Below, piece after piece: positions 33,633 through 42,705 of a stretch of 64,000 bases of DNA. The position numbers were made by a program, and so were the translations under genes. The stretch comes from UBA11957 sp963603285. Its GTDB lineage: Bacteria; Bacillota; Clostridia; Lachnospirales; Lachnospiraceae. The notes under the pieces were generated by a model. That model was given only the letters and a program-made list of their open reading frames with translations. It ran no database searches and was not told where the DNA came from. Where the stretch lies: positions 28,856-92,855 of the forward strand of contig CAVCMG010000008.1 in NCBI GenBank assembly GCA_963603285.1. Reading direction: 5' to 3'. Positions within the stretch are counted from its first letter, which is position 1, and the number at the start of each line of letters is the position of its first letter.

Positions 33633-35258
33633 TTATTTATATACACCAGTGCGGACGGCAATCTTAATCAGATACGTTCCACCGGGGAAACGCAGCAGCA
33701 GCTCCTTGGACGGATGGGCGATAAACAGATACGCCACGCCATACACAGCCACAGCCACCAGGATTGCAGGCAGCAGGCAGATCACGTTCGAATGGATCAC
33801 CTGATGCAGACCATAGTATACAGCAACAGCTGCCACGCCCATCAGCACTGCCGCTGCCAGCGGACGAAGGAACATGCCCTTCACATCCATATGGTATCCC
33901 AGATGCTCCGTCACGCTCCGTCCGTTTAAAATACACATAGCCAGCGAATAGGCGATTGTAGCGATCATTACGCTGTAAATGCCAAGCGGCGTAAACTTTG
34001 TCAGCGCAGCCAGCACAACAACATTGATCACCAGCGAAAGCGCCGCATGACGCACCGGCAGAGATGGCTTTCCGATACCCTGCAGCACGCCATTGGTGAT
34101 CGTAGACAGCGAATAAAAGACAACCGATATGGCACCGGCCATCAGAAGCTTTCCGGCCAGAGCCGTCGTAGACGGGAACAGAAGGTGCATGATCGGATCG
34201 GCCAGCACACACATGCCGACAGCCGCCGGGATGCAGAGAAACATCGTCATCTGGATGGCTTCGTTGATCTTGTGGCGCGCGCCCTCCACATCACCTACGG
34301 CGAAATTACCGGAAACCGAAGGCAGTACTGCCGTCGAGGCCGCATTGGCCAGCGCGATCGGAATATTAATCATGACCATGTACTGACCGGAAAAGATACC
34401 GTACTGGATCGTGATATCGTCCGCGTTCCAGCCATTGGACATCATCAGCGGTGCAAAGAAGGACTGATCCAGATAGGAGCTCAGATTGTAGATACATGTA
34501 CTGAAAATAACCGGCGTTACCATCATGAGAATCGTTCTGAAGATATCCTTATAGCTCTCCACTTCAACGGTACGATCGTTACGGATCCGTCGGTTGATCT
34601 CCTTACGGTTCACCATAAAGACAAAAATCATGCACAAAAGGCCGGCCACAACACCTGCGCCCGTACCGAGCGTACCTCCGGCTGCACCGTAGATAGCCTC
34701 CTCTGTTTCTGTATCCGCAAACCATTCGATAAACAGCCATGCCGCACCGACACTAACGATGGCGTTAACAAGCTGCTCCACGATCTGGCTGATCGAGGTC
34801 GGCACCATGGTATTGTGCGCCTGGAAATATCCGCGCAATACGCCGAGGATCGCACAGAAAAAGATGGTCGGCGCCAGCATTTTCAGAGCCAGCACGGCAT
34901 TTTCACCACCGGCCGGTAAAAGTAGCCGACCCCCAAACCAGGCAAATAAAGCGGCGATACCGCCGACTACGCAGGCATACACCAGCGCACCCTTAAACAG
35001 GCGGTTGGCATTCCTGTACTGTCTGCGGGCGATACGCTCCGCCATCAGCTTGGAAATCGCCATCGGAATACTGTATGAAGATACCAGCAAGAGGATACTG
35101 TACACCGTATAGGCATATCCGTAATATCCGTTGCCCAGATCTCCGATGATCTCGCGCATCGGGCTTCGGTATAAAAGACCGATCACACGCACAATCAGAC
35201 CTGCAATCATCAAGATAGAGGCCTGTTTTACAAAACTACTGGATTTTTTTTCTGCCAT
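33633..35258 (-). CDS. MOP-superfamily flippase (YtgP/SpoVB/MurJ-like)
   Basis: A 541-residue membrane protein with about 14 segments of the polysaccharide-exporter/MurJ type. Features are KQASILMIAGLIVRVIGLLYRSPMREIIGDLGNGYYGYAY at the N terminus, GVLRGYFQAHNTMVPTSISQIVEQLVNAIVS, and LPSVSGNFAVGD in the middle. Relatives YtgP (MurJ) and SpoVB flip lipid II or related lipid-linked precursors across the membrane. No polysaccharide cluster is nearby, so a peptidoglycan or spore-coat precursor role fits best. The crp-family gene starts about 25 bases after its stop. Confidence 0.88.
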   Translation of the reverse strand: MAEKKSSSFVKQASILMIAGLIVRVIGLLYRSPMREIIGDLGNGYYGYAYTVYSILLLVSSYSIPMAISKLMAERIARRQYRNANRLFKGALVYACVVGGIAALFAWFGGRLLLPAGGENAVLALKMLAPTIFFCAILGVLRGYFQAHNTMVPTSISQIVEQLVNAIVSVGAAWLFIEWFADTETEEAIYGAAGGTLGTGAGVVAGLLCMIFVFMVNRKEINRRIRNDRTVEVESYKDIFRTILMMVTPVIFSTCIYNLSSYLDQSFFAPLMMSNGWNADDITIQYGIFSGQYMVMINIPIALANAASTAVLPSVSGNFAVGDVEGARHKINEAIQMTMFLCIPAAVGMCVLADPIMHLLFPSTTALAGKLLMAGAISVVFYSLSTITNGVLQGIGKPSLPVRHAALSLVINVVVLAALTKFTPLGIYSVMIATIAYSLAMCILNGRSVTEHLGYHMDVKGMFLRPLAAAVLMGVAAVAVYYGLHQVIHSNVICLLPAILVAVAVYGVAYLFIAHPSKELLLRFPGGTYLIKIAVRTGVYK

Positions 35259-35293
35259 ACAACTACACTTTCTACTTCTTTCCTTTGATCATT

Positions 35294-35968
35294 TTACCGG
35301 TTTTCTATCTGCCAGTCGATCGGCGTAAGGCCATGGCTGACCAGATAGTCATTCGTCTTGCTGAACGGCCGGCTGCCGAAAAAGCCGCGGTAAGCCGACA
35401 ACGGGCTCGGATGCGGCGCTTCCAGGATCAGATGCTTCGTCGGATTCAGATAGACCTTCTTTGACTGGGCCGGTTTGCCCCACAGGATAAAGACCATCGG
35501 GCGGTCCTGCGCCGCCAGGATCTTTATCGCGGCATCGGTAAACTCCTCCCAGCCGATCCCCCGGTGGGAATTGGCCTGATGGGCACGCACGGTCAGCACA
35601 GTGTTTAAAAGCATCACACCCTGTCTGGCCCATTTTTCCAGATAACCGTTATTGGGGATATAGCAGCCCAGATCCGTCTCCAGCTCTTTGTAGATATTGA
35701 CAAGAGACGGCGGAATCTCCACATCTGGCTTTACAGAAAAGCACAGACCATGTGCCTGCCCATCTCCGTGATAGGGATCCTGCCCGAGGATGACGACCTT
35801 GACCTGGTCAAGCGGTGTAAAATGAAACGCATTAAAAATATCGTCCGAATCTGGGAATACCTGATGCGTACTGTATTCTTCTTCTACTTTTTTGAAAAGT
35901 GTGCGGTAATAGGGCTTTCTGAACTCACCTTTGAGTGCATCAGCCCATGCTCCGGTGATCGGCGGCAT
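35294..35968 (-). CDS. ung: Uracil-DNA glycosylase (family 1)
   Basis: Removes uracil from DNA to start base-excision repair. The 224-residue product has the water-activating loop GQDPYHG (Asp64) and the leucine-intercalation/His loop HPSPLSAYRGFFG (His186), plus LLNTVLTVRAHQANSHRGIGWEEFTD. Its place near the flippase and hisF suggests no tight operon, though all genes face the same way. Together with dut and the second glycosylase at 24087, the window carries three uracil or deamination defence enzymes. Confidence 0.97.
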   Translation of the reverse strand: MPPITGAWADALKGEFRKPYYRTLFKKVEEEYSTHQVFPDSDDIFNAFHFTPLDQVKVVILGQDPYHGDGQAHGLCFSVKPDVEIPPSLVNIYKELETDLGCYIPNNGYLEKWARQGVMLLNTVLTVRAHQANSHRGIGWEEFTDAAIKILAAQDRPMVFILWGKPAQSKKVYLNPTKHLILEAPHPSPLSAYRGFFGSRPFSKTNDYLVSHGLTPIDWQIENR

Positions 35969-36000
35969 GTTCTTTCCTCCTGTTATGTTCCTGTCCGCTT

Positions 36001-36762
36001 TTACAGCCGGACAGATACGCCCTTTTCTCTGAGGTATGCTTTGACCTCTTTGATTTCCAGTTCTTTATAATGAAACAGTGAAGCGGCAAGGGCGGCATCT
36101 GCCCCACCCTCTGTCAGTGCTTCATAAAAATGTTCCATCGTACCTGCACCGCCCGAGGCGATCACAGGAATCTTTACAGCATCCGCTATGGCCTTTGTCA
36201 GCGCGATATCGTACCCGGCCTTTGTACCGTCACAGTCCATACTGGTCAGAAGAATCTCTCCTGCGCCCAGACTTTCCGCACGCTTCGCCCATTCCAGGGC
36301 ATCCAGCCCGACGTCCACACGGCCACCGTTTTTGTATACATTCCATCCGCTGCCGTCGGCACGCTTCTTGGCATCAATGGCGACAACCACACACTGGCTG
36401 CCAAATTTTATCGCCGCATCATGGATCAGCTGTGGGTTCATGATGGCGGAGCTGTTGATAGATATCTTGTCAGCACCTTCCCGGAGCAGCAGCTTAAAAT
36501 CATCCACGGTACGGATGCCGCCGCCCACGGTAAATGGGATAAAAACATTGGCCGCAACGGCGCGCACCATATCAACGACCGTACTGCGCTTATCCGAGGA
36601 CGCTGTGATGTCCAGAAAGACAACCTCATCCGCACCGGCCGCATCGTAAGCCCTGGCGATCTCCACCGGATCTCCGGCATCCTTTAAATTGACAAAATTA
36701 ACGCCCTTGACAACCCTGCCGTTATGTACATCCAGACAGGGAATGATTCTCTTTGTAAACAT
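36001..36762 (-). CDS. hisF: Imidazole glycerol phosphate synthase subunit HisF
   Basis: The cyclase subunit of imidazole glycerol phosphate synthase in histidine biosynthesis uses ammonia from HisH to turn PRFAR into IGP and AICAR. The 253-residue TIM barrel shows catalytic Asp11 (IIPCLDVHNGRVVKG) and Asp130 (VVAIDAKK), and the phosphate loops GGGIRT and ASGGAGT. ATG 36762 is preceded by GGAGG and lies right after the hisH stop, so the two subunits are made together. No other his gene is in the window. Confidence 0.97.
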   Translation of the reverse strand: MFTKRIIPCLDVHNGRVVKGVNFVNLKDAGDPVEIARAYDAAGADEVVFLDITASSDKRSTVVDMVRAVAANVFIPFTVGGGIRTVDDFKLLLREGADKISINSSAIMNPQLIHDAAIKFGSQCVVVAIDAKKRADGSGWNVYKNGGRVDVGLDALEWAKRAESLGAGEILLTSMDCDGTKAGYDIALTKAIADAVKIPVIASGGAGTMEHFYEALTEGGADAALAASLFHYKELEIKEVKAYLREKGVSVRL

Positions 36763-36763
36763 C

Positions 36764-37381
36764 CTATACCTCCCTGCCGATGGCGGCAAAATTCTTCAGG
36801 ATCTCCAGTCCCCATGTGGAGCTTTTTTCCGGATGGAACTGGCATGCAAAGACATTGCCCTGCTCTACAGAGGCATGGATCTGTGTACCATACCCACACA
36901 CTGCCTTTACAATGTAGGGATCCTCTGCCTGCAGATAGTATGAATGGACAAAATATACATAGGTATCCTCAGGAATACCCGCAAACAGGCGGCCCTGATT
37001 CTGTAAATGCAAAGAATTCCAGCCCATATGCGGAATCTTTAAACCTTCTGCTTCCGGGATCCGCAGAATCCTTCCTTTTAATATCCCAAGGCCCTTTACC
37101 CCCGGCGTTTCCTCGCTGCTCTCAAACAAAAGCTGCAGACCGAGGCAGATGCCCAGAAACGGGATCTGCCGACGTACGACCTCATGGATCACCTCCACCA
37201 GACCGTATCTTTCCAGATTTGCCATAGCGTCTCCAAAGGCTCCCACACCAGGAAGAATCACATGGTCTGCCGACAGGATCGTATCTCTGTCTCTGGTCAG
37301 CACCGTCTCTTCTCCCAGAAGCTGCAGCGCTTTTTCCACGCTTTTGATATTTCCGGCATCATAATCAAGTATTGCTATCAT
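36764..37381 (-). CDS. hisH: Imidazole glycerol phosphate synthase subunit HisH (glutaminase)
   Basis: The class I glutaminase subunit that supplies ammonia to HisF. The 205-residue protein has nucleophile Cys79 in GICLGLQLLF and the His183/Glu185 pair in CQFHPEKS. ATG 37381 (GGAGAG upstream) gives the normal MIAILDYDAGNIKSV start; the longer frame would run into the upstream kinase gene. It directly precedes hisF and follows a sensor kinase gene after 56 bases. Confidence 0.96.
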   Translation of the reverse strand: MIAILDYDAGNIKSVEKALQLLGEETVLTRDRDTILSADHVILPGVGAFGDAMANLERYGLVEVIHEVVRRQIPFLGICLGLQLLFESSEETPGVKGLGILKGRILRIPEAEGLKIPHMGWNSLHLQNQGRLFAGIPEDTYVYFVHSYYLQAEDPYIVKAVCGYGTQIHASVEQGNVFACQFHPEKSSTWGLEILKNFAAIGREV

Positions 37382-37437
37382 CTTTCTCTCCGTTATCCTT
37401 ATGCCGTACAACCTGTCACTGTCTGTACGGACACCTG

Positions 37438-39000
37438 TTATTTCATGGGACGTTCTCTGTGTTCCAGCGTGAACCAGAACTCCACGCCATTGGCATAATT
37501 CTCCACACCGCATTGCTGCTGCATGGAATCCATAATGGCTTTTACGATGGACAGACCGATACCGCTGCCACCGTATTCTCTGGTACGCGCTTTGTCTACT
37601 TTATAAAACTTGATCCATATCTTGTCAATATCCTCTTCAGGAATCTGCTGGCCGGTATTAAATACCGACGTCCGCACAATACCGTTTTCCACCTTGCAGC
37701 GGATATCCAGGATCTTATCTCCCTCGATATGGTTCAGTGCATTAGACACATAATTGGTGATCACCTCTTCGACGCGGAATTCATCGCCCCAGACGTATAA
37801 AGGCTCCGTCTGGTGCAGCTTCAGCTGTACGCCCTTCTGCTCGATCAGAAGCCCTGAAGACTGTAAAACACCCCGGATCAGCGCGGTCAGATCAAAGCAG
37901 TCCATCTCCACCGGATCGTTGCCAAATTCCAGATGGTTCAAAGACAGCAGCTTTTTGACCATCTCATTCATCTTGTGGGCCTCGTCCACAATCACATCCG
38001 CATAGAAAGCCCGGCTCTCCGGATCATCGTTGACGTTATCGATCAGACCTTCCGCGTAACCCTGAATCAGGGCGATCGGTGTCTTTAACTCGTGGGATAC
38101 GTTGGAAAGGAATTCCTTTCGCATCTCGTCGATCTCTTCCTTTTTCTGAATATCCTTTTCCAGCTCCAGATTGGCGGATTTCAGCTCGGAGATCGTCTTT
38201 TCCAGCTGATCGCTCATGCGGTTGAAATTCTTGCCAAGGATGCCGATCTCGTCCTTACCACCGCTGGTGTAGCGGGCCTCAAAATCCAGATTTGACATAC
38301 GCTCCGACAGCTCTGTCAGCTCCTGCACCGGCCGCGTAAACCGTCTGACCCAGAACCAGGCAATAATTCCCCAGAGAACCGCCATACCCAATCCAATGAT
38401 CAGATAAAAGCTGTTGGCCAGACTGGCACTTTCCTTGATACTGGCCACCGGCGTACGGACTATAAAGCTGTAGCCACTTGGCAGCTGTCCCCACAGCTCC
38501 ATATACATTTCTTTGCTGAAAAAATCGCTGTTCTTCTGCAATGTATATAAAGACGTCTGCTCGATGATCTCCGGCTTTGCCTTATCAATACCTGCATTAT
38601 AGCCAAACAGACGACCGCCGATCTTACTGGCGTCCCGCTCCTTTTGGTTCGTGCTGACCACATTCTGATCGGCATCCATGACCAGATACAGCAGATTGTT
38701 TGACTCGCAGTACTGCTTTAACTGTTCGGAGGCCTCATCCTCTGGCATTCCTTCCGGATCAGCACTTTCTGTCATCGACTGCTCCAGCGTGGTGAAATCT
38801 ATATTTTCCAGAAGATGCATGGCCTCCTTCAGAGAATCACCCTTATGATTCGTATAATACCGTTCCATAAACATCAGATTCAGGCAGACCCCTCCGGCAA
38901 TGATCATAAAGACCATGCAGATCGTCGCCAGAACCAGCTTGGTACGGATCGAATGTTTTACAGGAATCCTTGTTTTACCGGATATCTTTTTCTCTTTCAT
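37438..39000 (-). CDS. Sensor histidine kinase (HAMP, HisKA, HATPase)
   Basis: A 520-residue two-component sensor kinase. Transmembrane helices at about 21-44 and 197-219 flank an extracytoplasmic sensing domain. A HAMP linker follows, then the phospho-accepting His303 in NVSHELKTPIALIQGYAEGL, the N box NYVSNALNH, and the G boxes VFNTGQ and YGGSGIGLSIV. It would autophosphorylate on a cell-envelope signal and pass phosphate to the response regulator encoded three bases upstream. The signal is unknown; membrane or antibiotic stress is common for this subtype (family knowledge). Confidence 0.95.
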   Translation of the reverse strand: MKEKKISGKTRIPVKHSIRTKLVLATICMVFMIIAGGVCLNLMFMERYYTNHKGDSLKEAMHLLENIDFTTLEQSMTESADPEGMPEDEASEQLKQYCESNNLLYLVMDADQNVVSTNQKERDASKIGGRLFGYNAGIDKAKPEIIEQTSLYTLQKNSDFFSKEMYMELWGQLPSGYSFIVRTPVASIKESASLANSFYLIIGLGMAVLWGIIAWFWVRRFTRPVQELTELSERMSNLDFEARYTSGGKDEIGILGKNFNRMSDQLEKTISELKSANLELEKDIQKKEEIDEMRKEFLSNVSHELKTPIALIQGYAEGLIDNVNDDPESRAFYADVIVDEAHKMNEMVKKLLSLNHLEFGNDPVEMDCFDLTALIRGVLQSSGLLIEQKGVQLKLHQTEPLYVWGDEFRVEEVITNYVSNALNHIEGDKILDIRCKVENGIVRTSVFNTGQQIPEEDIDKIWIKFYKVDKARTREYGGSGIGLSIVKAIMDSMQQQCGVENYANGVEFWFTLEHRERPMK

Positions 39001-39003
39001 GGC

Positions 39004-39681
39004 CTACTCCACTTCAAACTTGTAGCCCATGCCCCAGATCGTACGGATCATATCACCCTTGTCGCCCAGTTTGCTTCTGAGCTTTTTGACATGGGTATCG
39101 ATCGTACGGGCGTCTCCGAAATAGTCATAATTCCATACATGGTTTAAGATCTTTTCTCTGGAAAGCGCGATGCCCTGATTCTCAAGAAAATAGCTTAAAA
39201 GCTCGAATTCCTTGAAGCTCAGCTCAATCTTTTTGCCGTCCACACTGACCTCATGGGCCGTCTTGTTAATCTCAATGCCACCGGCAGACAGCAGCTGATC
39301 CTCCTGACCCTTGCCGCTGCGGCGCAGAATCGCCTCCACACGGGCCACCAGGATCTTGGGGCTGAACGGCTTGGAAATGTACTCATCCACGCCCAGATCA
39401 AAGCCCTTTAACTCATCCTGCTCATCACCCTTGGCTGTCAGCATGATGATCGGCACCTTGCTCTCTGCCCGGATCTCCCGGCAGGTCTGCCAGCCGTCCA
39501 TCTTCGGCATCATCACATCCAGAATGATCAGTGCCACATCTTTATTTTCATAAAAAAGATCCACAGCCTCCTCGCCGTCTGCCGCCTCAATCACCTGAAA
39601 ACCTTCCCTTGTCAGGAAATCCCGGACAAGCTTTCGCATACGGCTCTCGTCATCTACCACCATGATCTTTATATCCTGCAT
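39004..39681 (-). CDS. OmpR/PhoB-family response regulator
   Basis: A 225-residue regulator with a receiver domain (acidic pocket VVDDE, phospho-acceptor Asp55 in LIILDVMMPKMDG, conserved Lys in YISKPF) and a winged-helix DNA-binding domain (KEFELLSYFLENQGIALSREKILNHVWNYDYFGDARTIDTHVKKLRSKLG). It is immediately upstream of its kinase gene (three-base gap). Its targets are not identifiable; self-regulation is usual. Confidence 0.96.
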   Translation of the reverse strand: MQDIKIMVVDDESRMRKLVRDFLTREGFQVIEAADGEEAVDLFYENKDVALIILDVMMPKMDGWQTCREIRAESKVPIIMLTAKGDEQDELKGFDLGVDEYISKPFSPKILVARVEAILRRSGKGQEDQLLSAGGIEINKTAHEVSVDGKKIELSFKEFELLSYFLENQGIALSREKILNHVWNYDYFGDARTIDTHVKKLRSKLGDKGDMIRTIWGMGYKFEVE

Positions 39682-39786
39682 AACTTATGCCTCCCGTCTG
39701 ACGTTATCCTTCGTCTTGTTTTCTTTGCATCACTGTAACAGATGAATTTGTCTGTTCTGTGAAAAAAGGAAAACTTTTCGGTATGC

Positions 39787-41118
39787 TTACCGTTTAAAGA
39801 TCTCCAGGATCCTCGTAAAGCCATCGCCCAGATATTTACCGATATTCATGCTGTTGAGCTTTTCGGAGATACGGCTTAACCATTCCCCGAAATGATTCAC
39901 AGACGGCAGATACTGTGTGATGCCTTTAAACATACCCAGCGCCGAGAATACAAATTCCAGCACAAAGAGGATCACGATCAGGATCACGATGATCAAACCG
40001 ATATTGAGCGCCTTCTGCAGACCTGCGGCCACCTCCGGCTCCTCGTACTCGTCATCATCATCGTAGGCATCATAGGCTCTTTCTTTTTCTGTATAGGTAT
40101 CTTTTTTCTTTTTCTTTTTTTTCTTTCTGACCGGGGCCGGCTCTTCTTCACGGCGTACCGGTTTTTCTTTTCTGGCCTTTTTTTCTTTTTTGTCTTTTTT
40201 CAGCATTTCCTTCTCAATCTGGGCCACCTGACCGTGGGAAAAGATCATCGTCTTGCCCGCCGCATCCTGCGCCGCTGTGTCCACCGTACCGTTTCCTTCC
40301 GGATCCTTGATACAGCTTTTCAGATCCCGCACCAGCTCATCCATACTCTGGTAACGGTCATCCATCCGGCGGCTCATGGCCTTTAATATGATTGCATTCA
40401 GATGTGCCGGGATATCGTCGTACATATCCTGCGGCGGGATCACCTTGCCCTCCATATGGTGCATGGCGATCTCCACAACGGACTTGCCAACAAAGGGAAG
40501 TCTGCCTGTGCACATCTCATACATGGTCACGCCGAGCGAATAGATATCCGTCCGCTGGTCGGAATAGCCGCCGCGCACCTGCTCCGGCGAGCTGTAATAT
40601 ACGGAACCACAGGCATCGATCGTCATCGTATCCGAGGTCTGCATCCTTGCGATACCGAAATCCGATATCTTGACATTGCCCTCCCGGGTAATGATGATAT
40701 TGTCCGGCTTGATATCCCGGTGGATAATTCCGGCCTTGTGTGCCGTACTTAAAGCATCCGCCGCCTGCATCGAAATACTGATACATTCCGTGCTGCTTAA
40801 ACGGACCTTGTTCTGGATATACTGCTTGAGTGTCACGCCATCGATCAGCTCCATGACAATAAACCAGTGTCCCTGGTCATGATCGACGTCATATACATCG
40901 ACAATATTGGGATGGGTCAGCTTGGCCGCTGCCTGTGCCTCACGGATAAAGCGCTTGAGGTAACTCTCGTCTTTTTCGAGGGTATCCTTGAGCATTTTGA
41001 GCGCTGCCTGCTTTTGCAGGGTGTGATCCATGATACGGTAGACAACAGCCATACCGCCCCGGCCAATCTCGTCGATGATTTCGTATCTGCCCTTAAAGAC
41101 CGTGCCTGACGAAATCAT
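39787..41118 (-). CDS. Membrane Ser/Thr protein kinase lacking PASTA repeats
   Basis: A 443-residue Hanks-type kinase. Residues 10-270 are the catalytic domain: G-loop GRGGMA at 20-25, Lys41 in AALKML, HRDIKPDN at 133-140, DFG at 153-155, and SPEQVRGG. A very basic juxtamembrane stretch (runs of eight to nine Lys around 330) and an acidic patch (DDDDEYEE) precede one membrane helix (about 373-395). Only ~50 residues follow, so there is no PASTA sensor and no PP2C partner gene next to it. GAGGTGACC precedes the ATG. It lies 18 bases after a mutarotase-type gene, probably one transcript. Confidence 0.93.
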   Translation of the reverse strand: MISSGTVFKGRYEIIDEIGRGGMAVVYRIMDHTLQKQAALKMLKDTLEKDESYLKRFIREAQAAAKLTHPNIVDVYDVDHDQGHWFIVMELIDGVTLKQYIQNKVRLSSTECISISMQAADALSTAHKAGIIHRDIKPDNIIITREGNVKISDFGIARMQTSDTMTIDACGSVYYSSPEQVRGGYSDQRTDIYSLGVTMYEMCTGRLPFVGKSVVEIAMHHMEGKVIPPQDMYDDIPAHLNAIILKAMSRRMDDRYQSMDELVRDLKSCIKDPEGNGTVDTAAQDAAGKTMIFSHGQVAQIEKEMLKKDKKEKKARKEKPVRREEEPAPVRKKKKKKKKDTYTEKERAYDAYDDDDEYEEPEVAAGLQKALNIGLIIVILIVILFVLEFVFSALGMFKGITQYLPSVNHFGEWLSRISEKLNSMNIGKYLGDGFTRILEIFKR

Positions 41119-41136
41119 ATGGTCACCTCTTTCTTA

Positions 41137-41784
41137 TCATGCATGGTGGCAGACACATACGATATGTCCATGATGCTCGCCGGTGATCCAGTCCACATCA
41201 TCGGTCAGCCAGCTCATGATATTCAGCATATTGTTCTCCCAGGCGATCGTCGACTGCTTTTCTTCCTCTGTCATCGGATGTTCCATGCTGGTATCGATCT
41301 CATCGTAGCCGAAAATATAACCGCCGGCAGACCAGATGGAGAAATTGCTGTCTGGACCCGGATCTACCTGGCCGTTTCTGGCCTCTACCAGCGCGTCATG
41401 ACGTCTCTTGTACTCCTCTTCCGAACCCGGCACCAGCTTTGTGATAAATACGCGGTGGCGGATCATTTCCTTGTCCTGACGCACGATACCGAAATCATGG
41501 TACATCAGGCGCATGGACTTCCACGGTGTGGAGATCCAGTCATAGGTTTCAGACAGGTATTTATCATAAGTCTCCAGCATTTCTCTCTCGTTACCGTCGA
41601 TTTCATAATCGCCGTCTGTCTCACAGTAGCCAAACAGCATGTCGTCTACATTCCATACGCTGAAATTACTGATCCCGCTCATGTCCAGGACTTCTTTAAG
41701 ATCCGGCCAGATCTTACCCAGACGGGCGCGGTATTCACCGCCCATACCTTCTTTGATTTTCATAGCAAATGCATGTCTTTCCAT
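41137..41784 (-). CDS. Tandem L-rhamnose mutarotase-like protein
   Basis: A 215-residue protein made of two copies of the small L-rhamnose mutarotase (RhaM-type) ferredoxin fold, about 1-105 and 106-215. Each copy begins with a near-identical pattern (RHAFAMKIKEGMGGEYRARLGKIWPDL and RHRVFITKLVPGSEEEYKRRHDAL) and has a matching N-F-S-V/I-W and F-G-Y turn (NFSVWNVDDMLFGY and NFSIWSAGGYIFGY). RhaM interconverts alpha and beta anomers as a dimer, so a fused pseudo-dimer is plausible. It ends in a histidine/cysteine tail (HHGHIVCVCHHA). It precedes the kinase gene and has its own promoter. Confidence 0.85.
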   Translation of the reverse strand: MERHAFAMKIKEGMGGEYRARLGKIWPDLKEVLDMSGISNFSVWNVDDMLFGYCETDGDYEIDGNEREMLETYDKYLSETYDWISTPWKSMRLMYHDFGIVRQDKEMIRHRVFITKLVPGSEEEYKRRHDALVEARNGQVDPGPDSNFSIWSAGGYIFGYDEIDTSMEHPMTEEEKQSTIAWENNMLNIMSWLTDDVDWITGEHHGHIVCVCHHA

Positions 41785-41844
41785 AGTCTGCCTCCATTCT
41801 TTAGTCTATATATCATAGGGTGTATAAATCTCATAATCTTTTTT

Positions 41845-41874
41845 ATTATAGCATGACATTTCCTCTGTGTACAA
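41845..41874 (-). promoter_or_regulatory. Promoter of the mutarotase / kinase pair
   Basis: Minus strand TTGTAC (41869-41874), 18-base spacer, TATAAT (41845-41850) with TGC in front (extended -10). Confidence 0.72.
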
Positions 41875-41964
41875 CAGCATTTCTATTATGTACCGGGATA
41901 TGCAACAGTATAGTGTGCAATTCCATGCCCAATCATTAAAAATTTGTGAAAATCAAAAAAATAT

Positions 41965-41993
41965 ATTCACTTTTTTAAATCTTGTGTTATACT
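41965..41993 (+). promoter_or_regulatory. Promoter of the small XRE regulator
   Basis: ATTCAC (41965-41970), 17-base spacer, TATACT (41988-41993) preceded by TGT (extended -10). The ATG is 22 bases further on. Confidence 0.6.
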
Positions 41994-42015
41994 GACGCAA
42001 AAAGGAGGTGGCACT

Positions 42016-42291
42016 ATGACATTTGACTACTCGATTCTGCAGAAGAATTTACACGATCTGCGTGTGGAAAACCGCATCAGCCAGGCCGATCTGGCCAAGG
42101 AGCTGGGATTTTCACGTCATACTTACCTGAATTATGAGACCGGCATACGCATCCCGACCCTGGACGCCCTCCGCCACATCTCAGCTTACTATCAGATATC
42201 TATCGACGACCTGCTCGAGCGTCCGCAGATTCTCAAAGTGCAGGAACCGTTAAAGCGCGGCCCCAAGGCGAAAAAGAAACCGCAGCAGTAA
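42016..42291 (+). CDS. Small XRE-family transcriptional regulator
   Basis: A 91-residue DNA-binding protein: residues 10-66 are an XRE helix-turn-helix (RVENRISQADLAKELGFSRHTYLNYETGIRIPTLDALRHISAYYQISIDDLL), followed by a basic tail (RGPKAKKKPQQ). AAAGGAGGTG precedes the ATG. It is on its own, divergent from the mutarotase gene and convergent with the copper operon. It could repress its own gene or a neighbour; no operator is obvious. Confidence 0.88.
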   Translation: MTFDYSILQKNLHDLRVENRISQADLAKELGFSRHTYLNYETGIRIPTLDALRHISAYYQISIDDLLERPQILKVQEPLKRGPKAKKKPQQ

Positions 42292-42316
42292 TGACTGTTA
42301 CCTGCATGACAGCGAC

Positions 42317-42364
42317 AAAAAGCACAGGACTTTCCTTCACATCAGAAAGTCCTGTGCTTTTTTT
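42317..42364. terminator. Bidirectional terminator between XRE gene and copper operon
   Basis: AAAAAGCACAGGACTTTC pairs perfectly with GAAAGTCCTGTGCTTTTT around a ten-base loop, with T-runs on both strands. Confidence 0.9.
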
Positions 42365-42369
42365 GCATT

Positions 42370-42702
42370 TTAATCCTCATCGACCATCAGACCGCCTTTT
42401 AAGGCCTTCGTCCAGTACTCTTCTCTTTCTTCGTACTGGGCATTGAGCCAGGCGTGGATCTGGTCGAGCCCCTCCTCACTGTAGGGGAAGGTCTTTCTTG
42501 TCTTTTTTTCTTCGGCTGTATGCTCAAAATTGTAGGGTTCCGGGAAGGTAAAGGCTTCAAACTCCGCCTCTTCCTTACTCTCCCCTACGGGGCGGAGCAG
42601 AAAGCGCATCCCTTTATAGCTTCCGGTATAGCGCTTTTTGATCTCCAGCTTGTCCCGCAGATTGTAGTTCTGCATATGGCCGATATCTACCCGTTCGATC
42701 AC
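42370..42702 (-). CDS. Small acidic protein of unknown function downstream of copA
   Basis: A 110-residue protein read from a GTG at 42702, three bases after the copA stop, with GGGATGGAG as a likely ribosome site (alternative ATG at 42675). It contains DKLEIKKRYTGSYKGMRFLLRPVGE, EEAEFEAFTFPEPYNFEHTAEEKKTRKTFPYSEEGLDQIHAWLNAQYEEREEYW and a C-terminal MVDED. Translational coupling to copA suggests a copper-linked role, but there is no cysteine-rich metal site. I do not recognise the family. Confidence 0.65.
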   Translation of the reverse strand: MIERVDIGHMQNYNLRDKLEIKKRYTGSYKGMRFLLRPVGESKEEAEFEAFTFPEPYNFEHTAEEKKTRKTFPYSEEGLDQIHAWLNAQYEEREEYWTKALKGGLMVDED

Positions 42703-42705
42703 GGC

